Positions 1 through 8,646 of a DNA stretch of 64,000 nucleotides are shown here, piece by piece. The position numbers and the translations under genes are program-made. The stretch's first letter is position 1. Each line of letters opens with the position of its first letter. The stretch is taken from the NCBI GenBank assembly GCA_003314535.1, contig POSG01000002.1, positions 372,001 through 436,000 of the forward strand. Reading direction: 5' to 3'. The stretch comes from Geobacter sp. (lineage in GTDB: Bacteria; Desulfobacterota; Desulfuromonadia; Geobacterales; Geobacteraceae). The notes beneath the pieces are model-generated. The model was not told the DNA's origin, did not search any database, and saw nothing but the letters and a program-made list of their open reading frames with translations.

Positions 1-786
1 CGACTTGAACGTTCCGGAGCTTAATCCTTTGACAACCTTATCACGGTAGATCCTCGACACCACACTCTGACCCACGGCATTGCCGCTTTCCCGAGCCGCC
101 GGATACCGCGCCACCACTTCCATGCCCTGGCCGCGCAGCGTTATGGTGCCATGCTTTCCCACATCGATGGAACTGAAAAGCCTGGAGTAACGATCAAGAG
201 ATATCACTCCGTACACAACCCCCGCAAACGAGCCGTCCATCCTGTTGACACGGCGGGAAATGACCAGAGACCATTTGCCGGTCACACGGCTCACTATCGG
301 TTTTTATATGATCAATCCGGCATCAGCAGACTCGCGATGCTTTTTGAAATATTCGCGATCACCGATAAATATCCTGGGAGCGCTCCTGACATCGACACCA
401 TAGGCGATCACCCCGTGCGCATCGGCCATCCTCAGCCCGTCCAGTTCAAGCAGACGTGAAAGCTGCTTGGACAGAAACGAATTCATCTGTTGCTGACCGA
501 TAGAGCCATCGGCAAGGTGCTTTTCATTCTCGTCTTTTGCCGTCAGAAGTATAAGATCGAGTTTAGCGATCGAATTTCCGATATTCTGCTCCAGGACCAG
601 GGACAGGTTCTGGGTTGTAATTTCCGCTAATTTCAACTGCTGGACACGATATTCATACAGCGAATAACAGATGATCGAGACAACAAACAGATTTATCAGT
701 ATGACACCGGCCACTAGCCGCCTTATGAAAACAGGCTTTGATACCGTCGTATCAGAAGCGTTGCTAATATAGGTAAGGTAAATCAT
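1..786 (-). pseudogene. Membrane sensor with periplasmic Cache-type domain, interrupted by in-frame stop and cut by window edge
   Basis: The gene begins at 786 and runs off the left edge. Residues 1-160 read as a short cytoplasmic N-terminus, one membrane segment (about residues 24-46) and the first part of a periplasmic double-Cache-like sensor (motif RIFIGDREYFKKH). A TAA at 304-306 stops translation, but the same frame continues at once with KPIVSRVTGKWSLVISRR and stays open to base 1 with Cache-like residues (VVYGVISLDRYSRLF). The break is therefore a nonsense substitution, not a frameshift, and could also be a sequencing error. Such sensors usually carry a histidine kinase, GGDEF or chemotaxis output, which lies outside the window. 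It is divergent from nifV. Confidence 0.7.
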
Positions 787-1029
787 AAAGAATTACTCCC
801 ATGGTGTACCCCTTTTCCTGAACCAGGTCAGGTACCATTGTTTCCCGGCATATTCAGGGGCATTTGATCATGAATCGGATTCAGTGCAGTATAGAGATTT
901 ATCGGTTTTGGGAAAAGAAAATTCAGCGTTATTTTTTTGCAAAACATAATATTTTCAACAATTTTCCCATTCCAATGATTGACAGTTAATGGCAAGCCCT
1001 CACTATGATCGACAAATGCCCTGGTACTC

Positions 1030-1045
1030 TGGCACCCATTATGCA
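1030..1045 (+). promoter_or_regulatory. Sigma-54 promoter of nifV
   Basis: TGGCAC at 1030-1035 is followed at the canonical spacing by ATGCA (-12 GC at 1043-1044). GG and GC are correctly spaced for sigma-54. The predicted transcription start is about 1056, just upstream of the leader hairpins. Confidence 0.75.
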
Positions 1046-1070
1046 TTAGACTTCAAAAAAACTTCTAACA

Positions 1071-1116
1071 CGGCAAAGACGCCCCGGTGGGATAACCCAC
1101 CGGGGCGTTCATTTTT
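1071..1116 (+). promoter_or_regulatory. nifV leader: ANTAR-type hairpin overlapping an intrinsic terminator
   Basis: GGC (1072-1074) and GCC (1081-1083) enclose the hexaloop AAAGAC, with A at position 1 and G at position 4 as in ANTAR target hairpins. Its 3' half overlaps a perfect 13-bp terminator stem (1079-1091 with 1096-1108, loop ATAA) followed by TTCATTTTT. The two structures exclude each other, as expected for antitermination. The second hairpin of the known two-hairpin ANTAR motif is not obvious here. Confidence 0.75.
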
Positions 1117-1129
1117 CAGGGAGGCTTGC

Positions 1130-2284
1130 ATGGAAAAGGAATCAGTTACGCAGGTTATCGTTGACGATACCACCTTGAGAGACGGTGAACAGACGGCTGG
1201 AGTGGTTTTTTCCAGATCCGAAAAAATAAGCATAGCGCGTCTGCTGGACCAAGCCGGGGTCCATGAAATAGAGTGCGGCATTCCGGCAATGGGCAAAGAA
1301 GAGCAATCCGCAGTCCGTGCCCTTGTTGATCTCGGTCTAAGGGCGCGTCTCATCACCTGGAACCGGGCCATTGTCAGCGATATCCGGGCAAGCATTGAAT
1401 GTGGTGTATCCGCTGTGGATATTTCCATCTCGGTATCCGACATCATGATCGAACATAAGCTGCGCAAGTCTCGTGATTTGGTGATAGAACAACTCAAGAC
1501 CGCGCTCGGTTTCGCCAAGGAGCATGGTCTCTACGTCTCGGTCGGCGGTGAGGACGCCAGCCGGGCCGAAACCGGTTTCCTGCTGGACTTGTTGCGCGTT
1601 TGCCGCTCTCTTGGCGCAGACCGGTTCCGCTTCTGCGACACCCTGGGAATTCTTGATCCTTTCGCAATGCACGGGAAAATCGCCCTTCTTCGCCAATCCG
1701 TTCCTGAAGTGGATCTGGAAGTGCATACCCACAACGATCTGGGGATGGCCACGGCCAATGCGCTTGCCGCCATCAGGGCCGGCGCCCGCTTTGTAAACAC
1801 AACGGTAAACGGTCTTGGCGAGAGGGCGGGAAATGCAGCCCTTGAAGAAGTGGTCATGGCGCTCAAGGTCGCCTGTGGAATGGAAACAGGCATCGACACC
1901 CACCGTTTCCTGCAACTCTCCAGACTTGTCAGCAAGGCTTCCCGCCGGCCGGTGCCCCCTTGGAAAGCAGTGGTCGGCAAACGGGTGTTTGCCCATGAAT
2001 CAGGCATCCATGCTGACGGAGTAATCAAGAACCCTAAGAATTATGAAGGGTTCGACCCCTCGGAAGTGGGCCTTCGGCGGTACCTGGTTGTGGGTAAGCA
2101 TTCGGGGACCAGCGGAATCATCGAGCGTTACCAATCGCTTGGCATAACCCTCGCGAGGGAGGAGGCAGAGCGCCTCCTGGTCGGTGTTCGCACCTTGGCG
2201 GAGCGCCTGAAGCGCCCCTTGTCGGACAGCGATCTGCGCATGTTGTACGGTGAAATCACGGACAGCCTCGTTGCAGTCGCATGA
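1130..2284 (+). CDS. nifV: Homocitrate synthase
   Basis: 384 aa. It condenses acetyl-CoA with 2-oxoglutarate to homocitrate, the organic ligand of FeMo-cofactor. The ATG at 1130 follows GGGAGG; the longer open frame from 989 would run through the promoter and terminator and is rejected. Family signatures are the DTTLRDGEQTAGV segment near the N-terminus (metal/2-oxoacid site) and VHTHNDLGMATAN in the TIM barrel. The length matches NifV (about 380 aa) rather than the longer isopropylmalate synthases, and the nif setting supports homocitrate synthase. It is the first gene of a unit that also holds the ANTAR regulator 60 bp downstream. Confidence 0.93.
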   Translation: MEKESVTQVIVDDTTLRDGEQTAGVVFSRSEKISIARLLDQAGVHEIECGIPAMGKEEQSAVRALVDLGLRARLITWNRAIVSDIRASIECGVSAVDISISVSDIMIEHKLRKSRDLVIEQLKTALGFAKEHGLYVSVGGEDASRAETGFLLDLLRVCRSLGADRFRFCDTLGILDPFAMHGKIALLRQSVPEVDLEVHTHNDLGMATANALAAIRAGARFVNTTVNGLGERAGNAALEEVVMALKVACGMETGIDTHRFLQLSRLVSKASRRPVPPWKAVVGKRVFAHESGIHADGVIKNPKNYEGFDPSEVGLRRYLVVGKHSGTSGIIERYQSLGITLAREEAERLLVGVRTLAERLKRPLSDSDLRMLYGEITDSLVAVA

Positions 2285-2344
2285 CATACATGGAACGATC
2301 CATGCTTAGGGATCATGAATTCCGCGTTCAAAGGAGAACCGAAC

Positions 2345-2907
2345 ATGAACAGCATACTGATCTGTGATGACGAACCGTTGATCAGGGCCGAACTCAAATT
2401 ACTGCTGAAGAAGCTCGAATTCGACGAAATAATCGAGGGCAGCGATGGCGAGGAAGCCGTTTCCCTCGCTCTGCAGCGATTCCCCGATATCGCCATCCTC
2501 GACATTTCCATGCCGAAGAAGGATGGGATTTCCGCAGCTGCCGAGATCAGGAAGCGGCTCAAAATTCCTATTATCTTCCTCACCGCCAGCCATGATCCGG
2601 AAGTCCTCGGCAGGGCGGTCAAAGCCGGTATGGCTGCGCTTCTCACCAAGCCTGTCAGGCCTGAAGAGCTCTGGCCGGCTATTGAACTCGCCTTCGCTCA
2701 CAATGAAGAGGTCGAACTCCTGAAGGAGGAAGTCGAGGACCTGAAGGAGTCCATCGAAAGCCGCAAAATCATTGAAAAAGCGAAAGGCGTGCTGATGAAG
2801 AACCAAGGACTCAGTGAGCCGGAAGCATTTCGAAAGATGCAAAAACTGGCAATGGATAAACGAAAATCCTTGCGCCAGATAGCTGATGCCATCCTTCTGA
2901 TGGACTA

Positions 2908-2908
<1 letters not shown>
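2345..2908 (+). CDS. Response regulator with ANTAR RNA-binding output (nif antiterminator, GnfR-like)
   Basis: 187 aa; start at 2345 after AAAGGAG. The N-terminal receiver domain has the acidic pair D8-D9, phospho-acceptor D53 (in ILDISMPKKDG) and a conserved K near 103. A coiled linker (ELLKEEVEDLKESIESRK) leads to a C-terminal ANTAR domain with the KAKGVLM and LRQIADAILLMD signatures. ANTAR proteins bind paired hexaloop hairpins in nascent RNA and prevent termination. In Geobacter sulfurreducens an ANTAR regulator (GnfR) controls nif genes this way. The four nif leaders in this window carry matching hairpins. No cognate kinase is adjacent. Co-transcription with nifV implies feedback on its own leader. 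Confidence 0.88.
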
Positions 2909-4190
<1,282 letters not shown>

Positions 4191-4194
4191 GCTT

Positions 4195-4404
4195 CCATCC
4201 GGAGACTTCGGGAAATGGCTGATAAAGGCCGGAGCGGGGCTTTCGAGAAGATCGTGATACGGCTTTAGATCAAGATCCCGAAAACCGGGAAAGCGATTGA
4301 AACCGGTTAAAGCTCCGAGCAGTGAGTCATGAGTCGACAGATTATCACGAGCGACGAGGAAGTCCCGCTCCGGCCCAAGAAGAGACTTTCAGAATGGACA
4401 CCGG
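4195..4404 (+). repeat. Structured intercistronic element, copy 1 (between nifH and nifD)
   Basis: A ~205-nt sequence that recurs after nifEN (11421-11623). A 16-bp stem pairs 4227-4242 with 4360-4375 (one G-U), and an inner 8-bp stem pairs TCGTGATA (4252-4259) with TATCACGA (4343-4350). Against copy 2, one stem pair changes from G-C to A-U, a compensatory change. It contains no convincing open frame. It could be a structured RNA, an mRNA processing or stability element, or a non-autonomous mobile element. No family was recognised. Confidence 0.75.
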
Positions 4405-4567
4405 CTAGGCTTCATTGAAAAGACAGGGGGCGCGGGTTCAGGTACCACGAAATATAAGTCCGCGCCCTTCTTGCACCCTTTTATCAACACTGAAAGTCGG
4501 ATGGCGCGACATCGGAATACCGGCATCGGTATATACGGCATCCGGCCTTACGCAAAGGAGCAATAAT

Positions 4568-6013
4568 ATGTCGGCTGAAATAAAGAAAATTGACGGTATA
4601 ACAAAGGAATCCACCCAGTCCATGATAGACAGGGCACTGGAGGCATATCCCGAAAAAGGAAGGAAAAAACGGGCGCCGCACCTGTCCCCGAACGATCAGG
4701 CCAGCTGTTCGGCCTGCGTCAAATCCAACCGCAAAACCGTACCGGGCGTCATGAGCGCCCGTGGATGCGCCTTCGCCGGCGCCAAGGGCGTGGTCTGGGG
4801 ACCCATCCGCGACATGATCCATGTCTCCCACGGTCCCGTCGGCTGCGGCTGGTATTCCTGGGGCACCCGGCGCAACCTGGTGTCCGGCATCAACGGTGTC
4901 ACAAATTTCGCCATGCAGTTCACTTCCGACTTCCAGGAAAAGGACATTGTCTACGGCGGCGACAAGAAGCTGAAGCAGCTGCTGGGGGAGGCAAAGGAAC
5001 TTTTCCCGCTTGCCAAGGGGATTTCTGTCCTGTCCGAATGCCCCGTAGGGCTCATCGGCGACGACATCAACGCCGTGGCCAAGCAGGCTTCGGCAGATCT
5101 CGACCTTCCCATAATCCCCTGCAACTGCGAGGGATTTCGCGGTGTATCCCAGTCGCTCGGCCATCACATATCCAACGACACCATTCGCGATTTCGTAATC
5201 GAAACCCGCGAGTTCGCGGAACCTGAGACACCTTACGACATTGCCCTGATCGGGGAATACAACATCGGAGGCGACGCTTGGTCGACAAAACCCCTGCTCG
5301 AAGAGATAGGACTCAACGTCAAGGCTGTCTGGACAGGTGACGGCGAGATCGAGAAGATTGCCGCCACCCACAAGGTCAAGCTCAACATAATCCACTGCTA
5401 CCGTTCCATGAACTACATGTGCAAGGTCATGGAGGAAAAATACGGCATTCCCTGGATGGAGTTGAACTTCTTCGGCCCCACCAAGATCGCAGCCAGCCTG
5501 AGGAAGCTCGGAGAATACTTCGGACCGGAGATTTTGGAAAAAGCGGAAAAGGTCATCGCCAAGTATGAGCCGATCATGCAGTCGGTGATCGACGAATACA
5601 GACCACGTCTGGAAGGGAAGAAGGTCATGCTCTATGTCGGTGGTCTACGCCCTCGCCATACAATTAATGCCTATGAAGACCTGGGGATGCAGTGCGTCGG
5701 TTCCGGCTACGAATTCGCCCACGGCGACGACTACGACCGCACTGCCGCGGAGATGCCGGACGCCACCGTGGTCTATGACGACGTCTCCGAATACGAGTTC
5801 GAGCAGTTCGTCCACGAACTCAAACCAGACCTGGTCGGCAGCGGCATCAAGGAGAAATACCTGTTCCAGAAAATGGGGATTCCATTCCGCCAGATGCACA
5901 GCTGGGATTATTCCGGTCCGTACCACGGCTACAAAGGGTTCCCCATTTTTGCACGGGACATAGACATGGCGGTGAACAGTCCCACGTGGGATCTCGTGAA
6001 AAGTCCGTTTTGA
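4568..6013 (+). CDS. nifD: Nitrogenase molybdenum-iron protein alpha chain
   Basis: 481 aa. The ATG at 4568 follows AAAGGAG; the longer frame from 4415 overlaps the intercistronic element and lacks support. NifD carries FeMo-cofactor and shares the P-cluster with NifK. Family hallmarks: [18 protein letters not shown] around a P-cluster cysteine, the cofactor-cysteine region around residue 275, and [15 protein letters not shown] near the C-terminus, which holds the homocitrate-proximal histidine. Length and motifs match molybdenum nitrogenase rather than the VnfD/AnfD types. nifK follows after 148 bp. Confidence 0.97.
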   Translation: MSAEIKKIDGITKESTQSMIDRALEAYPEKGRKKRAPHLSPNDQASCSACVKSNRKTVPGVMSARGCAFAGAKGVVWGPIRDMIHVSHGPVGCGWYSWGTRRNLVSGINGVTNFAMQFTSDFQEKDIVYGGDKKLKQLLGEAKELFPLAKGISVLSECPVGLIGDDINAVAKQASADLDLPIIPCNCEGFRGVSQSLGHHISNDTIRDFVIETREFAEPETPYDIALIGEYNIGGDAWSTKPLLEEIGLNVKAVWTGDGEIEKIAATHKVKLNIIHCYRSMNYMCKVMEEKYGIPWMELNFFGPTKIAASLRKLGEYFGPEILEKAEKVIAKYEPIMQSVIDEYRPRLEGKKVMLYVGGLRPRHTINAYEDLGMQCVGSGYEFAHGDDYDRTAAEMPDATVVYDDVSEYEFEQFVHELKPDLVGSGIKEKYLFQKMGIPFRQMHSWDYSGPYHGYKGFPIFARDIDMAVNSPTWDLVKSPF

Positions 6014-6021
6014 CGGGAGAT

Positions 6022-6099
6022 GTAGGGGCGGTCCTGCGCGGCCGCCCAATCTCGTCAAGGACGAACGCTGGAAAAGGCGAACACAAGGTTCGCCCCTAC
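6022..6099. repeat. Short inverted-repeat element between nifD and nifK
   Basis: GTAGGGGCG (6022-6030) and its inverse CGCCCCTAC (6091-6099) bound a 78-bp spacer rich in smaller inverted segments. It has the look of an intergenic REP/MITE-like repeat. Placed inside the nifDK message, it may add a hairpin between the two cistrons. Confidence 0.5.
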
Positions 6100-6161
6100 G
6101 CAAAGCACACAACCCCGGACCGTGGACATATGGGATCCCGGCCGGATGAAGGAGACATACC

Positions 6162-7631
6162 ATGGCAAACAATCTGGGACTTGCAGTCAAGCCTGTGACC
6201 GAGTTCGCCGAAGATGAGGTGGCACGAGTCAGCGAATGGATAAACACTGAAGATTACAAGGAAAAGAACTTTTCCCGCCAGGCACTGGTGATCAACCCGG
6301 CTCACGCCTGCCAACCACTGGGCGCCGAACTGGCAGCCCACGCCTTCGAGGGGACCCTCCCCTTCGTTCATGGCTCGCAGGGGTGCGCATCCTACTACCG
6401 CAGCACACTTAACCGCCATTTCCGCGAACCGGCGCCCGCAGTTTCGGACGCCATGACCGAAGACGGCGCGGTATTCGGCGGCCAGAACAACCTTCACGAA
6501 GCCCTGGAGAACGCCTATGCGCTCTACAAGCCGAAGATGATGGCAATCTTCACCTCCTGCATGCCGGAAATCATCGGCGACGATCTTACCGCCTTCATCA
6601 AGAATGCCCGGCAAAAGGGCTTCATACCCAAGGACTTCCCGCTGCCCTACGCCAACACTCCGAGTTTCAACGGCTCCCATGTCCACGGCTATGACTCGAT
6701 GCTCCTGTCCATCCTCCAGACACTGACTGAAGGCAAGCAGGTGGAGGGGCGCTGCACCGGCAAGCTCAACCTGATAGCAGGCTTCGACTGCAACACCGGC
6801 AACTACCGGGAGTACAAGCGCATTCTCAAGGAGCTCGGCATACCTTTTACCCTGCTCGCGGATATCTCCGACGTGTTCGACTCACCCCTTGACGGTGTAT
6901 ACCGGATGTACCCGGGCGGCACTAAACTGGACGAGGCGGCAGATTCCATCAACGGCAAGGCGACCATTACCCTCGGGCCCTACGCCACCTCCAAGACCTT
7001 CGGCTGGATAAAGGACAATTACTCCGGCAAGCACGTGTCCATGCCGACACCGTTCGGCATCGCCAAGACCGACTCTTTTCTCTTGAAACTCGCAGAGCTG
7101 TTCGGCAAGCCGGTTCCGCAATCCCTGAAAGAGGAACGCGGCCGGGCGGTGGACGCCATTACTGATGCCCATCAATACATCCACGGAAAGAAGTTCGCAC
7201 TCTACGGCGACCCCGACTACCTGATCGGCTACGTCTCATTCCTGCTGGAGATGGGAGCGAAACCGTATCATATTCTCTGCAGCAAGGGGAGCAAGAAGCT
7301 GGGGAAAGAGATACAGTCCCTGCTTGACGCCTCCCCCTACGGCAAGGACGGAAAGATTTACATGAACAAGGACCTGTGGCACCTGCGCAGCCTGGTGATG
7401 ACTGATCCGGTGGACGCGATCATCGGCGACACGCACGGCAAATTCATCACACGGGACGCCGGCATACCCCTGTTCCGCTTCGGCTTCCCCGTTTTCGACC
7501 GCGTCAACCTGCACCGCTCGCCGTTGATAGGCTATCAGGGAGTCATCAACATGGTCACCGCCATCTGCAACAAATTCATCGACATCGTGGACGAAACATG
7601 CGATGACCGGCACTTCGAGATGATGCGATAA
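6162..7631 (+). CDS. nifK: Nitrogenase molybdenum-iron protein beta chain
   Basis: 489 aa; ATG at 6162 after GAAGGAG. It forms the alpha2-beta2 MoFe protein with NifD and supplies the remaining P-cluster ligands. Seen: NPAHACQPLGAELAA, then VHGSQGCASYYRSTLNRHF with a P-cluster cysteine, MTEDGAVFGGQNN, and FTSCMPEIIGDDL. The length (about 490 aa) fits the shorter beta chains lacking the Klebsiella/Azotobacter N-terminal extension. It ends 30 bp before the amidotransferase gene, suggesting one operon nifH-D-K-amidotransferase. Confidence 0.97.
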   Translation: MANNLGLAVKPVTEFAEDEVARVSEWINTEDYKEKNFSRQALVINPAHACQPLGAELAAHAFEGTLPFVHGSQGCASYYRSTLNRHFREPAPAVSDAMTEDGAVFGGQNNLHEALENAYALYKPKMMAIFTSCMPEIIGDDLTAFIKNARQKGFIPKDFPLPYANTPSFNGSHVHGYDSMLLSILQTLTEGKQVEGRCTGKLNLIAGFDCNTGNYREYKRILKELGIPFTLLADISDVFDSPLDGVYRMYPGGTKLDEAADSINGKATITLGPYATSKTFGWIKDNYSGKHVSMPTPFGIAKTDSFLLKLAELFGKPVPQSLKEERGRAVDAITDAHQYIHGKKFALYGDPDYLIGYVSFLLEMGAKPYHILCSKGSKKLGKEIQSLLDASPYGKDGKIYMNKDLWHLRSLVMTDPVDAIIGDTHGKFITRDAGIPLFRFGFPVFDRVNLHRSPLIGYQGVINMVTAICNKFIDIVDETCDDRHFEMMR

Positions 7632-7661
7632 ACAGGCGGATGCCAGCGGAGAAAAACAGCC

Positions 7662-8345
7662 ATGTTACACATACTCCAGAACGATCCCCGGGTCCCTCCC
7701 GGCAACATCATGGAGAACCTGGCCATACAGCCCCCGGTACATCACCTGTACCGGGGAGACTGTCTGCCGGGACTCGGAGATGTATCTGCTCTGATCGTCT
7801 TGGGCGGCGCCATGGGTGCCCTTGACGATGAACATCACCCGTTTCTCCAGGAACTCAAGACTTTCATCGGCAGGGTTGTAAATGCCGGCATCCCGTTCCT
7901 GGGAATATGCCTTGGCGGACAGTTGCTGGCAGCGGCAACGGGCGCCCGGGTCGTATCGCGACGATGGGAGGAGTTGGGAACACTTCCGGTAACGCTGACA
8001 GGTGAAGGAAGACGTGATCGTCTGTTCCGGGGCATCCCCGATACTTTCAGCACATTCCAATGGCACCATGACAGCTTTGACATCCCATCCAGCGGTGTCC
8101 TCCTCGCTTCCTCCGCGGCCTGCCCCCACCAGGCAGTCCGCGTAGGTGAATCCGCCTGGGGCCTGCAGTTTCACCCCGAGGTGACCGAAGAAATCGTCAG
8201 CGACTGGTGCTCATGGGACGTGTCGACAGCAGCACGTACCCGGCTAATTCTTGACGCTTTCAGAAACCGGGAGCGGGAATACCTTGCAATCGCCTTCAGC
8301 CTGTTCCGGAACTTCCTCGACACAGCCGGCCTCGACCGGATATGA
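7662..8345 (+). CDS. Class I glutamine amidotransferase (GMP-synthase-like) in the nif operon
   Basis: 227 aa. The complete triad is visible: nucleophile C83 in GICLGGQLL, and H171 with E173 in LQFHPEVTEE. WHHDSFDIP (about 134-142) is also typical of GMP-synthase-type amidotransferase domains. There is no synthetase partner domain, so the ammonia acceptor is unknown. Thirty bases downstream of nifK and in the same orientation, it is probably co-expressed with nitrogenase. One speculation is a link to glutamine/nitrogen signalling; its substrate cannot be read from the sequence. RBS is weak. Confidence 0.85.
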   Translation: MLHILQNDPRVPPGNIMENLAIQPPVHHLYRGDCLPGLGDVSALIVLGGAMGALDDEHHPFLQELKTFIGRVVNAGIPFLGICLGGQLLAAATGARVVSRRWEELGTLPVTLTGEGRRDRLFRGIPDTFSTFQWHHDSFDIPSSGVLLASSAACPHQAVRVGESAWGLQFHPEVTEEIVSDWCSWDVSTAARTRLILDAFRNREREYLAIAFSLFRNFLDTAGLDRI

Positions 8346-8537
8346 CTGTTTTTTGTGCAACACCGGCAGCGATGATGTCATCTGTCATCTGCCACAAGTT
8401 GCCGGCGCAAGAGCTGATTATTTTTTCATCACCACGTTGTTCATACATGCAGACATGGTTCAAAAAACGGATCGTCCTGCGGCCCCATTCGGGTCAGAAC
8501 ACTTTTAAAATACACCAGTTGTTCTCTGTACCAATAT

Positions 8538-8553
8538 TGGCACACCGAATGCA
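8538..8553 (+). promoter_or_regulatory. Sigma-54 promoter of nifEN
   Basis: TGGCACA at 8538-8544, four spacer bases, then ATGCA at 8549-8553. The GG/GC spacing is canonical. The predicted start is about 8565. Confidence 0.82.
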
Positions 8554-8589
8554 AAGAACACGGTAACGTTTTTCAATCAAACAGGAATC

Positions 8590-8631
8590 AGGCAAAGGCG
8601 CCACCATTCTCGTGAAGGTGGCGCCTTTTTC
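8590..8631 (+). promoter_or_regulatory. nifEN leader: ANTAR-type hairpin overlapping terminator
   Basis: GGC (8591-8593) and GCC (8600-8602) enclose AAAGGC, the same hexaloop as at nifH. The terminator pairs 8594-8605 with 8617-8628 (12 perfect bp) and runs into Ts. The start codon of nifEN is only 16 bases further on. A first hairpin around 8557-8575 is possible but weak. Confidence 0.82.
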
Positions 8632-8646
8632 TGTTCGAGGTGACGA

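Noticed and set aside
989-1129. N-terminal extension of nifV (47 extra codons)
   Set aside because: It would run through the sigma-54 promoter, the ANTAR hairpin and the terminator; the ATG at 1130 has the RBS and matches NifV length.
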